A DNA stretch of 64,000 nucleotides, from positions 12,447,597 through 12,511,596 of the forward strand of contig NC_063446.1 in assembly GCF_020379485.1 (NCBI RefSeq), written 5' to 3'. The translations under genes and the position numbers were made by a program. Each line of letters begins with the position of its first letter. Position 1 is the first letter of the stretch. Below, piece by piece: positions 1 through 11,808 of this stretch. This stretch comes from Brassica napus (taxonomy: Eukaryota; Streptophyta; Magnoliopsida; Brassicales; Brassicaceae). The notes beneath the pieces were generated by a model. The model searched no databases, was not told the DNA's origin, and saw nothing but the letters and a program-made list of their open reading frames with translations.

Positions 1-1162
1 CAATCCGCTGACAATACCTGAAGCAAAACGTCATTTAGCTCTGACAAAATGAGGGAAGCAGAAATGAATTGTTGTGACTCACCGTTTCAGAGACTCATCC
101 ACTGTAATAGCTATTAAAGCTTCTTTGTACTTCTCCCTTTCCTTGGGGTCATTGCATATAACCTCTTTCACAGCCATTCGTAGTTCATCTGTGCACGTAA
201 TGCAAGTTTTTTTGTTGTTGTTGTTTGCCACACAGAAAAACATGATGATCAATATTAAAATGGATAAGGTTTCTCAATTACTAATCAGTCAATAAACCAA
301 AGAATCCACAAAACATTTTAGCAGTGTTCCAACAAAGCCACAAGGGCAACATACTTGAAAAAACCGGACAAACTCAGCAAGCTTAACTCAACATCAACCT
401 TTTGATTTCGAGTTTCCAAGAAAACCCTAAGGCCAACATACTTGTAAAAAACTACATTTTTTTTTTATGTCTTAGTTATCAGAAACACAGAATAAAACAT
501 TAAAAGATGGTGAGTAAACAAGGGTGTGATGAGATCGAGCCAACAAGCTTAACTCAGCATCATCAACCTCTTGATTTCTAAGCTACTTATCAATAAATGA
601 ACCTAGAGAACCATAAGGCCAACAGATATTGAAAAATAACTCCATTTTCGATCTTTAAGTTTACAGAAACACACAATAAAACACCAGAACATGGGGGAGT
701 AAAGAAGGGTAATGAAGAGTGACCTGCATCATCTCTCTCTCTCCGGGGATTGATGGTAAGACCCTTGTTAAAGGCCATTCCTTTCACCTACCATTAAACA
801 GTTTCTTCAGAAAACTCAACAATAAACAATCCACGAGTTATGTCCACATAGCAAATAAAAAAGGGTACAAAAATACCAAAGCTCTAAAGAGACAGCGACC
901 ATCCCCAGTAACTCTATCCACAGCGTACTGCTCAACCTTCTTCGCTGCCGGAGACCCATTCCTGGAGATTGAGCATAGAGAACAACACTAGTGCTCAAAA
1001 AACTCACAGATTACCCTCGTTTTGAATCAAAAAAAAAAAACAAAAAAACTCACATGGAGGAACCGATTCTTGCGAAGAAGGCATAGCTATTTCCCTGTAA
1101 GAAGGAAGCAGAGGAGATTGAAGGAGTAGGGGATGAAACAAGCTCGAACCGAGCGAGCCCAT
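1..1162 (-). CDS. OTU-domain cysteine protease (predicted deubiquitinase), 5' part, 3' end outside window
   Basis: Predicted ubiquitin-chain protease of the plant OTU family, likely the counterpart of Arabidopsis At2g38025. Coding exons on the minus strand join in frame: about 1162 (or 1084) to 1054, then 944-877, 787-724, 188-83 and 17 to beyond base 1. The 944-877 exon carries V-D-R-V-T-G-D-G-R-C-L-F-R-A-L, the OTU catalytic D-G-x-C motif with the nucleophile Cys. Later exons read KGMAFNKG and DELRMAVKEV, as in plant OTU proteins. The catalytic His would lie beyond the window. Splice phases fit across all four junctions. Two things are uncertain. There are two in-frame ATGs (1162 and 1084). 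The acceptor of the 944 exon was chosen inside CCGGCAG because the upstream CCAG choice breaks frame. The donor of the 787-724 exon (GTCACT) is weak. The gene is divergent from CAC3, with a tRNA gene between them. Confidence 0.82.
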
Positions 1163-1416
1163 GTCTCAGCTGCTCAAGAAGAATGTTATCTGCTCAAAGA
1201 GTACAACATTGATGCTCGGATTAAACGATAACAGATTAACAAAACGGATGCAGAGAAGTGAAGTTTACTGTTCGAAGGTTTTAGCTCCTCCATGGATATA
1301 ATAATCTCTACGGACAGAGGATAAGAGACTGTCTGAAACCAGAAGAGGGTGACCAAAGACTATAGCCATGGAAGTATTTACGTCTACAACTTGCATTTCT
1401 CGTTAAGAAACAACTA

Positions 1417-1489
1417 TCCGTTGTAGTCTAGCTGGTCAGGATACTCGGCTCTCACCCGAGAGACCCGGGTTCGAATCCCGGCAACGGAG
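1417..1489 (+). tRNA. tRNA-Glu (anticodon CTC)
   Basis: A complete cloverleaf can be folded by eye. The acceptor stem TCCGTTG (1417-1423) pairs with CAACGGA (1482-1488), followed by discriminator G. The D arm holds the A box, and the anticodon stem CTCGG/CCGAG encloses loop CTCTCAC with anticodon CTC at 1451-1453. The T arm has GGTTCGAATCC as B box. There is no intron. The sequence is essentially the standard plant nuclear tRNA-Glu. It lies in the roughly 700 bp between the divergent OTU and CAC3 genes. Confidence 0.96.
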
Positions 1490-1490
1490 C

Positions 1491-1498
1491 TTTTTTTT
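1491..1498 (+). terminator. RNA polymerase III T-run terminator of tRNA-Glu
   Basis: Eight T residues begin two bases after the discriminator base of the tRNA, the standard Pol III stop signal. Confidence 0.85.
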
Positions 1499-1551
1499 CC
1501 TCTTTTTTATATTTATATAAATAATATATTACAATCTCACACGGACGAAGC

Positions 1552-2045
1552 CACACGTGCCAAAAGTCACTCTTTTTTATGGTTTAACGACCAACCGGAA
1601 AAACTCTGGCAATTGGCAAGCATCTGAACTAAGCTGTGTATTTGTACTTCTCTTCTGCCTAAGAATTATCGAAACACTTCCACACAATATCCACGCGCTC
1701 TCGCGTACACACACTCACTTGTTTTCTCATTTTTCTAATCGACGACGATCTCTTCGATGCTCTCACTACTTTCCTTCTGATCCTCCACCGTCTTCATCTT
1801 TGGATCTCTCTCTCTCTCTCTCTCTGGCATTATCTTCTTTCTTTGAGGTGAGTTCTCTTGTTGAGACCTTTGGTATTAAGATTTGGTTGTGGGAGCAGTG
1901 AAACGAATCTACCCATGTTTGGATTAAATCATGAATCACGCTTTTCAAAGTCAGCAGCTTTACTCACTCAATTTGTCCTTTTTGGTTTCTGTCCTTGTCG
2001 GATTTGTTCAGTTGATCTGTTCTTTTTTATTTTTGAGGTAAAGGA
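1552..2045 (+). promoter_or_regulatory. CAC3 upstream region and 5' leader with CT tract and UTR intron
   Basis: A G-box core (CACGTG) sits at about 1553-1558. A pyrimidine-rich leader follows with an uninterrupted CT repeat at about 1805-1825, a common feature of highly expressed Brassicaceae 5' UTRs. A likely 5' UTR intron runs from a GTGAGT donor at 1848 to an AG at 2036-2037, eight bases before the start codon at 2046. The exact transcription start cannot be read from sequence. Confidence 0.6.
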
Positions 2046-4964
2046 ATGGCTTCAATGTCTCATTCATCCATAGCATTGTGTGGAGCTTCTGCTTCTGCTT
2101 CTGCTTCGGACCACCTGCGTAGTTCGACCAATGGTGTCTCACTGAGAACCCTTGGGAGAGCAATGGTTGCATCCACCAAAAGAAACAACCTGTACGTGAC
2201 AGCTCGCCTCAAGAAAGGCAAAAAGTTCGATCACCCCTGGCCTTCCAACCCCGACCCGAACGTCAAAGGAGGAGTCTTGTCTTACCTCTCCACTTTCAAA
2301 CCCTTGGGGGACACTCAAAAGCCCGTCACTCTTGATTTCGAGAAGCCACTCGTTGAGCTCGAGAAGAAGATTGTCGATGTAAGAAGAACTAATACTACTA
2401 ACTCTATTGTCAGAAGCCAATTTCTCTTTTTAACATTGGTCCTTTTGGTGGTGGATGCAGGTGAGGAAGATGGCGGCTGAAACTGGTTTGGACTTCACTG
2501 ATCAGATCATCACTTTGGAAACCAAGTATAGACAGGCGCTGAAGGATCTTTACACGCATCTCACACCGATACAGCGCGTGAACATTGCACGACATCCCAA
2601 CCGTCCTACTTTCCTTGATCATATACATAACATCACTGACAAGGTCTGCTCTCTCATTACTTTTTTTGTCATACATTGGAGATAAACCTTTTTTTTTTGT
2701 TTTTCAGTTTATGGAGCTTCATGGAGACCGGGCGGGGTATGATGATCCAGCCATTGTGACTGGTATTGGAACCATAGATGGGAAACGTTACATGTTCATT
2801 GGTCACCAGAAAGGAAGAAACACCAAAGAGAATATAATGCGTAACTTTGGGATGCCTACTCCTCATGGGTATGTTTGTCTTTTAGAAGTTCATGGTTTTT
2901 TGTTAAATAGTTAACAACACTCTCATTAAATCTTCTGTAATGCCAACAACAGTTACAGGAAGGCGTTACGGATGATGTATTACGCAGACCATCATGGTTT
3001 CCCCATTGTGACGTTCATCGACACTCCTGGAGCCTATGCAGATCTTAAATCTGAGGAACTCGGACAGGTACATGAACTGTCTTTTATGTTTGAAGCGTAC
3101 TGGTTTGTCTTCATCACAGCATTTTTTTTTTCGTCTGTTATGTGTATAATAGGGTGAAGCGATTGCCAACAATCTGAGGACAATGTTCGGCTTGAAAGTG
3201 CCGATTCTTTCTATTGTCATTGGAGAAGGTGGTTCTGGAGGTGCCTTGGCTATTGGCTGTGCTAATAAAATGCTGATGCTTGAAAACGCTGTTTTCTACG
3301 TTGCCAGGTAAGAACTTTCCTCCAATGTAGGTAAGAATATTCTTATAGGTTGGTTTATACTGTGTGTTGTTCTGCTTTCACAGTCCAGAGGCATGTGCAG
3401 CGATCTTGTGGAATAGTTCCAAGGCTGCTCCTGAGGTATGTACGCTGTTCTGCTAAGTGATTATGTAAATATCTGATGTTGTTAGAGTTGATTGAAACTC
3501 TTGTACGCAGGCTGCTGAAAAGCTTAGAATTACCTCCAGGGAGTTGGTTAAGCTTAATGTAGCCGATGGAATCATACCTGTAACTATCTCTACCTCTAGT
3601 CTATTTGTTTTAGCCTCTTTTGTTGCTTTGGTTTGATGAGTTACTCTCTCTTACATGTTGTACAGGAACCTCTTGGTGGTGCTCATGCTGATCCTTCATG
3701 GACGTCGCAGCAGATAAAGATTGCTATCAATGAAAACATGAATGTATGGATAGCTACTTGCCTCAAAGCTGGGTGTGGATCAAAGAATGTTCTGATTTTT
3801 TTTTTTTTTTTTCAGGAGTTTGGAAAAATGAGTGGGGAGGAGCTGCTGAAGCACAGGATGGCTAAGTACAGAAAGATTGGAGTGTTCATTGAGAATGCAC
3901 CAGTAGAGCCAGAGATTAAAGTCAACATGAAGAGGAGAGATGCTGTGGTCTCCAATAGCCGGAAGCTGGAGGGCGAGGTCGAGAAGCTAAAGGAGCAGAT
4001 ACTGAAAGCGAAGGAGACCTCTTCTTCAGAGGACCAGCCTTCAAGTGAAGTTCTTAACGAGATGATTAAGAAACTTAAATCAGAGATCGATGATGAGTAC
4101 ACTGAAGCTGCAAGAGCAATGGGTTTGGAGGAGAGACTAACAGCAATGCGCGGAGAGTTCTCAAAGGCCAGTGAAGAGGAGCATCTTGTCCACCCTATTC
4201 TGATTGAGAAGATTGAGAAGCTTAAAGAAGAGTTCAACACACGTTTGAGTGAAGCACCTAACTACGAGAGCCTCAAATCTAAGCTGGACATGTTGAGAGA
4301 CTTTTCAAGAGCCAAGGCAGCTTCAGAAGCTGCTTCAGTGAAGAATGAGATCAATAAGCGGTTTCAAGAAGCTGTGGACCGTCCTGAAGTTAGAGAGAAG
4401 GTTGAGGCGATCAAAGCCGAGGTGGCAAGCTCAGGAGCATCATCTTTTGAAGAGCTGAGTGATGAGCTAAAGGAAAAAGTTTTGAAGACGAAAGGGGAGG
4501 TGGAAGCTGAGATGGCTGGTGTGTTGAAGTCAATGGGCCTAGAGCTTGAGGCTGTGAAACCGAATGTGGCTGAGCAGATCTTTGTTCCGAGCGAAAACAT
4601 TCAAGAGAAAGTTGAAAAGCTGAACCGAGAGATCAGTGAGAAGATTGAGGAGGTGGTGAGGGCACCAGAGATCAAGAGCATGGTTGAGTTGCTGAAAGTG
4701 GAGAACGCAAAGGCGAGTCAGACGCCAGGTGATACTAAAGTGAGTCAGAAGATAGAGACTCTTGAGCAGCAGATCAAGCAGAAGATTGCAGATGCTTTGA
4801 GCATGTCAGGACTGCAGGAAAAGCAAGAGGAGCTTGAGAAGGAGCTCGCGGTTGCACGTGAAGTAGCTGCAGTGAAATCAGAGGAGAGCTTGAAGGAAGA
4901 TGATGATGATGATGATGGTTCAGAGTCGGAGAAACCAGAGATCATTAACCCCAGCTTCGCCTGA
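2046..4964 (+). CDS. CAC3: Plastid acetyl-CoA carboxylase carboxyltransferase alpha subunit
   Basis: Alpha-carboxyltransferase of the heteromeric plastid acetyl-CoA carboxylase. With the plastid-encoded beta subunit (accD) it moves the carboxyl group from biotin to acetyl-CoA to give malonyl-CoA for fatty-acid synthesis. Nine exons join in frame with GT-AG introns: 2046-2378, 2461-2643, 2708-2868, 2953-3067, 3153-3307, 3384-3435, 3511-3579, 3666-3743 and 3816-4964. They give 764 residues, close to the roughly 770 of Arabidopsis CAC3. Residues 1 to about 55 are Ser/Ala-rich and basic, like a chloroplast transit peptide. The catalytic ACCA domain spans about 60-390, with F-I-D-T-P-G-A-Y at about 247 and G-E-G-G-S-G-G at 288-294, the family's oxyanion/CoA-site signature. 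The last exon encodes a long Glu/Lys-rich coiled-coil extension typical of plants, ending in a six-Asp run. The gene appears intact. Intron 8 is open in frame, so a naive ORF call would start at 3633 and be wrong. Confidence 0.97.
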
Positions 4965-5944
4965 AACAACAAAACAAGACATTGTTTGTAAGTCACTGAC
5001 ATGCTTTTAAAATCATTGGCAGGACCAAAACAAAACGCTAACGCAAAGACTAAACATGCAGGATCTTGAAGCTCTTTTCGATTGCATTGGTAAGAGGCTT
5101 TTCTTAGAACTATCCAAGATCTGACCAATAGCAAACATCAACGTAGATTCTGGAACATGATTTCTGGATTGGATCAAGAGTGACTTTTGTCTTTGAATTC
5201 ATTTCTCTGTATTTGTTATGTCTTGTTTCATTAGAACACTAGTTTTGTCGTTTTGAGTCAAGTCTCACTTGACAATACGTAACACTTTCCACTCTTCTGT
5301 TCAAACCTTTGATATATTTATAGATTTTGTCAAATGATACTCAATTTGCAGTCTTGAAGAATTAGTTTTAGAAGAAACTGGTTTCTACTTTTCCAAACAA
5401 GAGTGGAGGAGAGATAGCAGGGTGAAAGAAAAACGAATTACATACCATACCTCAGGTGAATAAGGGAAAGTAAAAAGAGGTGTGATCGAACATTTTGAAG
5501 CAGCTGCACAAAATAGCCCACTAGAATCCCAAAAAAAAAACACTACAAGCAACAAATCAGACAAAATATGGTCAATGTCTAATAGACAAATATATAAGAG
5601 TATAACGTGAGCATACAAGCTTTCCTTGTAACATAATATTAGTGGAACCAAACCGTGAACTTGCAACCGAAATTCATACATTCAATAGTTAGAAAATCGA
5701 GTCCAAAAGTCCAAACCCCAAAAGACTAATTCCAACTACAACGTTTCCTAGCACCACATAGTCCACAGCTAAAAAAATCATACATTCGTGACTTACAACT
5801 TACATCCATCCATTCATATGTGATTCAATTTTAGTAAATTTAAATTTACATTATTTAAAAATATTTAAAATTATTTGATTTCAATTTTCTCCATCAACAT
5901 ATTTTTTTAAAAAAATTATAAATTATTTTTAAAATTTAATACAA
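4965..5944. other. CAC3 3' UTR and AT-rich intergenic DNA
   Basis: The first 200-300 bases after the TGA are the probable CAC3 3' UTR and poly(A) region. The rest has only short chance reading frames. No remnant of DET2 or of the phosphate transporter that follow CAC3 in Arabidopsis was recognised. Confidence 0.5.
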
Positions 5945-6425
5945 GAAAAGATTTTCGTGGAAGACATCCTTGAAAGATTTCCTGGAAGACTTTCGTAGAA
6001 GACATTCTTGAAAGATTTCTTGGAAGATTTTGCATTAGGCGGTAAAACTAATTTCTTAAATTAATTATTAGGAATAAACATAAACTCTTGGAAGACTTCG
6101 CATGTATGAAGTCTTTTAGAAAGTCTTCTATTGCATTATATGTTAGAAGACTTCTCGGAAGATATGTTAGAAGACTTCTCGGAACAAACAATACTATAAC
6201 ATATGTTTCCAAACTCTAAACCAGAGAATATCATGAATCAATCTACTTTCACTCATTTATGTTAAAAATAATTCATTTTTGATATATCTTAAATTATATC
6301 ATTTACAAATGTTTATAATTACATGATTTCTATTTTTCTCCCATATAAATATTTTTATATAAAATTTAAATTATTTTAAGAGCTAATGTATGAGAAGACT
6401 TTCACGGAAGTCTTCTCACGCGGAA
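5945..6425. repeat. Cluster of GGAAGACTT-type short repeats
   Basis: Variants of a GGAAGACTT / AGAAGACTTC word recur at irregular spacing between about 5945 and 6200 and again near 6395-6420. Two nearly perfect neighbouring copies of a 24-base unit, beginning ATATGTTAGAAGACTTCTCG, lie at about 6138-6186. Such motifs are abundant in Brassicaceae repetitive DNA. The parent element could not be assigned. Confidence 0.6.
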
Positions 6426-7171
6426 AGTTATAATAGTAAAAATTAATACATGTTTTTTGTTTGATCATAAAGGGTTAATTGTAATTTTACTAGTCTTTTG
6501 GTTTACGTTTGCATTTGATTGAATTTAGAGTATATTTTTGAATTTAAAATCAAGTTTTGAGTTAGTTTTTGACAAATTCCCCTAAAAAAAAGTGGAGGAA
6601 GTTCATACCCATTAGAATGGTTAGAAATGTTGTTCGAGAATTCTATTGTAAAATAGTCATACATGTTTTTTTGGGTGTAAATAGCCATAAATGGTTCCAT
6701 TTTCCAACGTATTGTCGACTAATATTATCTATGGGGACAAACGTGAAACCTATTTTCGCGGACCAAATTTTCTGCAACAGTAATTTCTGTTAATGTAATT
6801 TGAATAGACCAATTTTTTTTAATATTTATCATGAATAATACTGTAGTACTAATATATACATATATCCGTGAAAGTAGGATTTCATTTTTTTTCAAATCTT
6901 CAACTATTGGATTTAGTATTTGTAAAAGTTGTTTTAAATCCTTGCTTATTGAACTTATCATTTATACAAATTCTATCAAATCCTCTTATTGGAAAATTAT
7001 GATTTCACTTTAAAAAGTATTTCAGTATACTCTCCTGTTTATTTCCACTTTTTACTCCAATTTTTTTTTAGTTTTTTGGTGACTCGCTACTCGGTAGACT
7101 TGTATCAACTAATCTAATTCACATCTAGCGTAATTTCGGGAATGACTAACTAATGCGCATCATAATTGCAG
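6426..7171. other. AT-rich sequence upstream of the laccase remnant
   Basis: No laccase exon 1-3 homology, RNA gene or complete transposon end was recognised. The last bases, ending GCAG at 7168-7171, look like the acceptor of the former laccase intron 3. Confidence 0.4.
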
Positions 7172-8247
7172 GTGAATGATGAGAATCGGATACCAAAAAC
7201 GTCATAAACAAGGCGCTTAAGTCTGGATTAGCCCCCCTAATGAATACGACGCTCACATGATCAACGGACACCCTGGCCCTGTTAAAATTCCCCATCTCAA
7301 GGCAATTAATTTCTTACTTACCATTATTAATTAATACTCTATCTTTTTCATTATAATTAATCCGGGCAAATATTTAATTTATGTTTGTATTTAGTGATAT
7401 ATTTGTAAATGAGTCATATTGAAAATGTAAATGATGTATTTGTACTTAATTTTGTATTTTAGCATTTTAAAATGTATCACCGATATTGGGTATTATATAA
7501 AAAATATAACATTTATATAATTAGATTCATGTCTAACATATATATCGAACAAATTTTTTAATTAAAAAGTACGAAAATAGACAATTGTGAATTAGCAAGC
7601 TATTTATAAATGATATATTAGCTATAATATTTGTAAGTAAATAAAATGATTGTTAAACTTCTATCAAATTTGGAACATATACAAATTAAGATTTAAATTT
7701 TTAAGAAAATAAAATGAAAATATAAATATAAATTTGATAAAACTGATAAGAAATTATAAATTGGCTTAATTTTGTGTATATTTAAACCATGACTTTGCGG
7801 ATGTTTGCTTTTACTTTTGTAAATAAATTATTTTGTCTAAGTGATAGTATATATTTTAAAATTTTAACTGTGTTAAATAATTATTTAATAACATTTATAA
7901 GAATGATTATAGTTTATATTTTTTTTAATTTTATTTTATCTTGTAAACCGTCAATTGTATTACCACCATTTTTAGAATATGATCTGTGCATCTATACAAA
8001 TGTTTTTTTTGTTTTTTTTGTGGATTAAAATTTTACGATAATCTCTAATAAATTATTTTATATACATGGTAAGTTGGTAAATAATTATAATGGTGCATGT
8101 AATATATTTATATTAGTAAGAAGAAGAATTTGTTCAAAACAAAATGAAGAGTAACGTGAATTGTGGGGGAGAATGAGACAAAATGTAACTTATATTGTTA
8201 CATAAATATTTTTTTTTATATTATTGATGTTCATTAATGTTTATAAT

Positions 8248-8678
8248 GTTAATATGAAATAGATACGTTAAAATATTTATATTGAATTGATTGTGAATTT
8301 AATTTAGGAAATATTTTATTAATTTTGAAAAAGACATGGAAAGCATAGAAGTAGGAGTAATTATTACTTCATTAATTTTAGAAAAGACTAAGATTACTTA
8401 AAAATAGGTTCATTTAATTATTTCAATGGCATTAGGTTGTAAATACTGTGCAAATTTAAGGATATGTTAATATGAATTAGATAAGTTAAAATATTTATAT
8501 TGAATTGATTGTGAATTTAATTTAGGAAATATTTTATTAATTTTGAAAAAGGCATGGAAAACATAGAAGTATGAGTAATTATTACTTCATTAATTTTAGA
8601 AAAGACAAAGATTACTTAAAAATATGTTCATTTAATTATTTCAATGACATTAGGTTGTAAATATTGTGCAAATTTAAG
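8248..8678 (+). repeat. Tandem duplication, 218 bp period, two copies
   Basis: Copy 1 is 8248-8460 and copy 2 is 8466-8678, in register throughout with an exact 218 bp offset. They differ by a few scattered substitutions and no indels. Each starts GTTAATATGAA and ends CAAATTTAAG. The duplication lies inside the expanded intron of the laccase remnant. Confidence 0.93.
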
Positions 8679-8693
8679 AGTTAGTCTTAATTT

Positions 8694-9139
8694 GTACTTC
8701 TCTTTTAATAGATTAGATTGTCATGTTAAGTTTATATACACAAATTAACAAAATATTTAATTTTACATATTTTCAAAACGCTCTTCCTATACATCTAACT
8801 ATATGTCAACCAATAGGAAAACAAACTAAAGAATGTTTTTAATAAATTTTGCATTAAAATTCTAAAACGACACTTAGTTTGAAATAGAAATTGTATGTAC
8901 TCCATGCGTTTCATCTTAATTGTCGTTCTAGATTTGTAAACACAGATTACAAAATATTTAATCTTATATATTCTCTAAATAAAATATCATTACCTATATA
9001 CATAACCATATTTCAACTAATAGAAAAATAAACTGGAAAATAGCTAATAAATTTTGCGTTGAAATTATAAAACGACACTTATTTCGTAATAAAATTTTTA
9101 CTCTACAACGAAAATTAAACTGAAATAGAGGAAGTATTA
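8694..9139. mobile_element. Two adjacent MITE-like elements with TACTCC(N)CGTTTCA-type ends
   Basis: The segment 8898-9137 begins TACTCCATGCGTTTCAT and ends in a rough inverted copy, CTGAAATAGAGGAAGTA. Its right half is closely related to 8790-8890, including the shared phrase AAAACGACACTTA, so two related non-autonomous copies lie side by side. The TACTCCCTCCGTTT-type terminus is common in plant MITEs. The superfamily is not certain. Confidence 0.6.
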
Positions 9140-9830
9140 CTTACCTAAAACTGATTATGAAACTCTCTTTCTGACACCAAAGGTTACAAACTGTCAGTAG
9201 AAAATGACAAAACCTATCTACTACGACAACTCAGAGATGCACTTAATGGAGAGCTCGTTTTGAAATTCGCTGGCCATCTTTTCACCGTCGTTGAAGGCGT
9301 TAAACCGTTTAAGATCGACACTCTCCTTATAGCCCCAGTCAAAACACCAACGTCCTCCTAACCGCCACAAAATATGTCGGAAAATACCATGTAACAGCTT
9401 TTCCCTTATGGACTCTCTAGTCGCAGTGGACAATGTAACCGCCACCGCGACTACATTACTTAGGAACACTATACTCATCCCCAACAACCCTCACTCTACC
9501 TCCGACGCAAAACTACGTACATCGCCATTTGCCAACAACTTTACAATCTCTTCGTAGTCTCAACTCCAATAAGTACCCTGCCCTAGTCCCGACCATCATC
9601 GACCACCACCTCTTCTTCATCATTGGTCTTGGGCTAATTAAGCGAGTGTCCTACTTGTAAGGCCGGAAACAGAAGCCGTGTTGTGTCTATAATCAACAAT
9701 GTAACATTCATTATGCCAAAAACGTTTTTCTTCCGGCTCATTACTTCTACATTAACGGCGTTCTCATTACGGATTTTCCCAAGAACCCACAGCATGTTTT
9801 CAACAATAGCGGAGGAGCAGTCACGAATAT

Positions 9831-11342
9831 TGTAACGACCCCGATTTTGGTTTAGTAGCTCATGGTTTAATTTAATTATTTGATTGAACCTAACCACTAA
9901 TGAACCGAGTTGTATATATCCATGTGTATATAATCCCTTCTAAAACCTAAAGCGAGAGAAATGTTTGTTGTATCGAGAGAAAGATCAGCCGCCTCCTTTA
10001 ATCTATATCTCTCTCTGGTTCCCTTCTTCTTCACGTGTGCATGGCTGTCTATCGGAGAAGACGAGACGTAATCACCGATCACCACCATCTATCACCGTAG
10101 AGCCACTATCCGGATGTCACCTTCCTTGCTTGTTACGCCGGAGCCACCATGTAGCGTTTAGGACATGGGCTTGTCGTCAAAGATCAACCACCACTAATGT
10201 ATTATGGTTGTCATGCGATTGATTCGAGAAGCATAAGACGAGAGGAGGAAATGAGCCAAGCCGGAGTCACCGTCTCAACACCACCAAACCACCACAATAT
10301 AAGCCATAGGAGGAGCAAGCCATGTAACCGGAGACTCGTGCGTGATCACCGGAGTTCGATCCAACCACCATCATCACACGTGATCCAAAAGCTGTGTAGC
10401 TAAGTGTTCCTCCTTGTTACTCGAGATACAAGCAACCTTCATCACTTATTAAATAAAGCCTAATCGTATAATGCCATGCGCAGGAGGAAACATAAAACTT
10501 TGTGTGAATTATTTGATAAGTAATTCATGCTAAGCTTAGTCCTGTTGCACGAGATGAAGGTTCCGATCCATTTCCGATTTTGGCTAAGGTGAGGGTCTTT
10601 TCCCGAACTTCTCTTACACGGCTTAGGACCTCGAATAAGTATAATTTATTTCTATTGTGTTCCGTCTGTGTGAAATCGAGTCTGTCATTGTTTGTTTAGT
10701 TTTTAGGTTCTTTGCTTAAACCGGAACTAGAGTGTTAGATGGTTCAACGGTGCTTGTTAATTTATAATTGATAATATATATGTATATAATATATTGAGGT
10801 GATTTGGGTGTTAGCCGACCATGGAGACGTAATTCTGTGTGTCGGCCGGAGACCAGTACATTGGGTGTGGTGTATGCTGCGGCACAGCTTAGTCGACCTG
10901 TTGTGCCAAGGCTTCGAGGTCGATAAATCGTCTACGGGCGTGTGTTACCGAGCACATATTCGGTGGTGTTTTGGCCTGTTAGTGGGCAGCGAGTGTGCAC
11001 CTCGCTAGGACTGTTGTGTGATCTTTGGGTACTTTAGGTACCGTGTTTGCAACGTGTTAGGATTAAATTATATTTATTCGGAGTGCTCTGTCCGGGTCCA
11101 TGGACTTCGGGTTTAGTATCCCATACCTCACTGAGTGACTTCCCCGTTACTCACCCTTCTCTCTTCCCCATTTCAGGTGAGACTGACGAGTATATGATAT
11201 TTGGACGGATTGGTGCTACTGGACTTTTTATTCGGATTTTTATTTGGGCTTTGGGTGAGTGTAATTGAGTATATGGACTTTTATTATACGAGATATTGTT
11301 GGTGGCCCGCTGTTGTCCGGATTGGAGGTGACGGGTGTCACA
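9831..11342. mobile_element. Solo LTR, 1512 bp, with AATAT target duplication
   Basis: The element starts TGTAACGACC and ends GGTGTCACA (TG...CA boundaries with a TGT/ACA terminal inverted repeat). It is flanked by a perfect 5 bp duplication, AATAT at 9826-9830 and 11343-11347. It splits the laccase exon 5 phrase V-T-N-I-A-T. There is no internal domain or second LTR, so it is a solo LTR left by recombination. The TGTAACxxCC...GTGTYACA termini are frequent in plant Ty3/gypsy LTRs, but the family is inferred. A TATA-like stretch occurs near 10775-10795. Reading frames inside are short and unremarkable. Confidence 0.88.
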
Positions 11343-11654
11343 AATATCGCCACGGAAACCAGAACAAGATATCGGTAGCTTTACATGCTACCACACAACG
11401 CAACGGTGCAGCTGTTTCTCCAAGATATCGGCGTCATAGCGTTGGAGAACCATCCACTTCATCTTCATGGCTTTAACTTCTTTGAAGTTGGTTAGGATGA
11501 GGTACTTGAACCCTAAGAAAGATCCAAACAATTTCAATTTGGTCGATCCAGTTGAGAGGAACACAATCGGAATTCCATCTGGTGGATGGGTCGTCATCAG
11601 ATTCAGACGGATAATCCCGGTATGTTCACTAAATTTAATGTAAAAATAAGTTAA

Positions 11655-11808
11655 CCAACAACGAATTGGTCTAATGGTTAAAATTCTTAAATTACCAAGT
11701 AAGTATCTACGAAGTCATCAGTTCAGTTAGAACTAGGAGAGATCTGCCTTAGGAAATGTACGGATTTTTGACTTTCCAGTCTATAAATTCTAGATATTAA
11801 AAAAAAGT
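11655..11808 (+). mobile_element. Possible degenerate SINE in laccase intron 5
   Basis: A tRNA-like A box (TGGTCTAATGGTT, about 11665) is followed by a poor B-box candidate near 11720 and an A-rich end at about 11799-11808. It lies between exon 5 and exon 6 of the laccase remnant. No target duplication was identified. Confidence 0.3.

Larger units (their letters stand above)
7302..9178. other. Expanded intron 4 of the laccase remnant
   Basis: About 1.9 kb of very AT-rich DNA separates exon 4 and exon 5 remnants at exactly the Q/G junction where laccases have an intron. The former donor reads GC rather than GT, and the acceptor is degraded. The intron has grown through a 218 bp tandem duplication and two MITE-like insertions, listed separately. 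Confidence 0.7.

Noticed and set aside
719..991. Plus-strand 90-codon frame
   Set aside because: It lies opposite real OTU exons on the minus strand and has no protein-like pattern.
3633..3815. In-frame ATG at 3633 giving a 443-residue start for the CAC3 C-terminal part
   Set aside because: It includes parts of introns 7 and 8; the exon chain from 2046 is continuous and matches the family.
3812..4600. Long minus-strand frames opposite CAC3 exon 9
   Set aside because: They are shadows created by the Glu/Lys-rich coding strand (poly-Ser/Phe translation).
5385..5681. 98-codon minus frame after CAC3
   Set aside because: Hydrophobic and Cys-rich but with no family likeness and no neighbouring exon signals; likely chance.
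5945..6200. CRISPR-like array (short repeats with spacers)
   Set aside because: Repeats are irregular in length and spacing, in a plant nuclear context.
10197..11476. Several 60-90 codon frames at 10-11.5 kb
   Set aside because: They lie inside the solo LTR or across its border with the laccase remnant; no independent gene.
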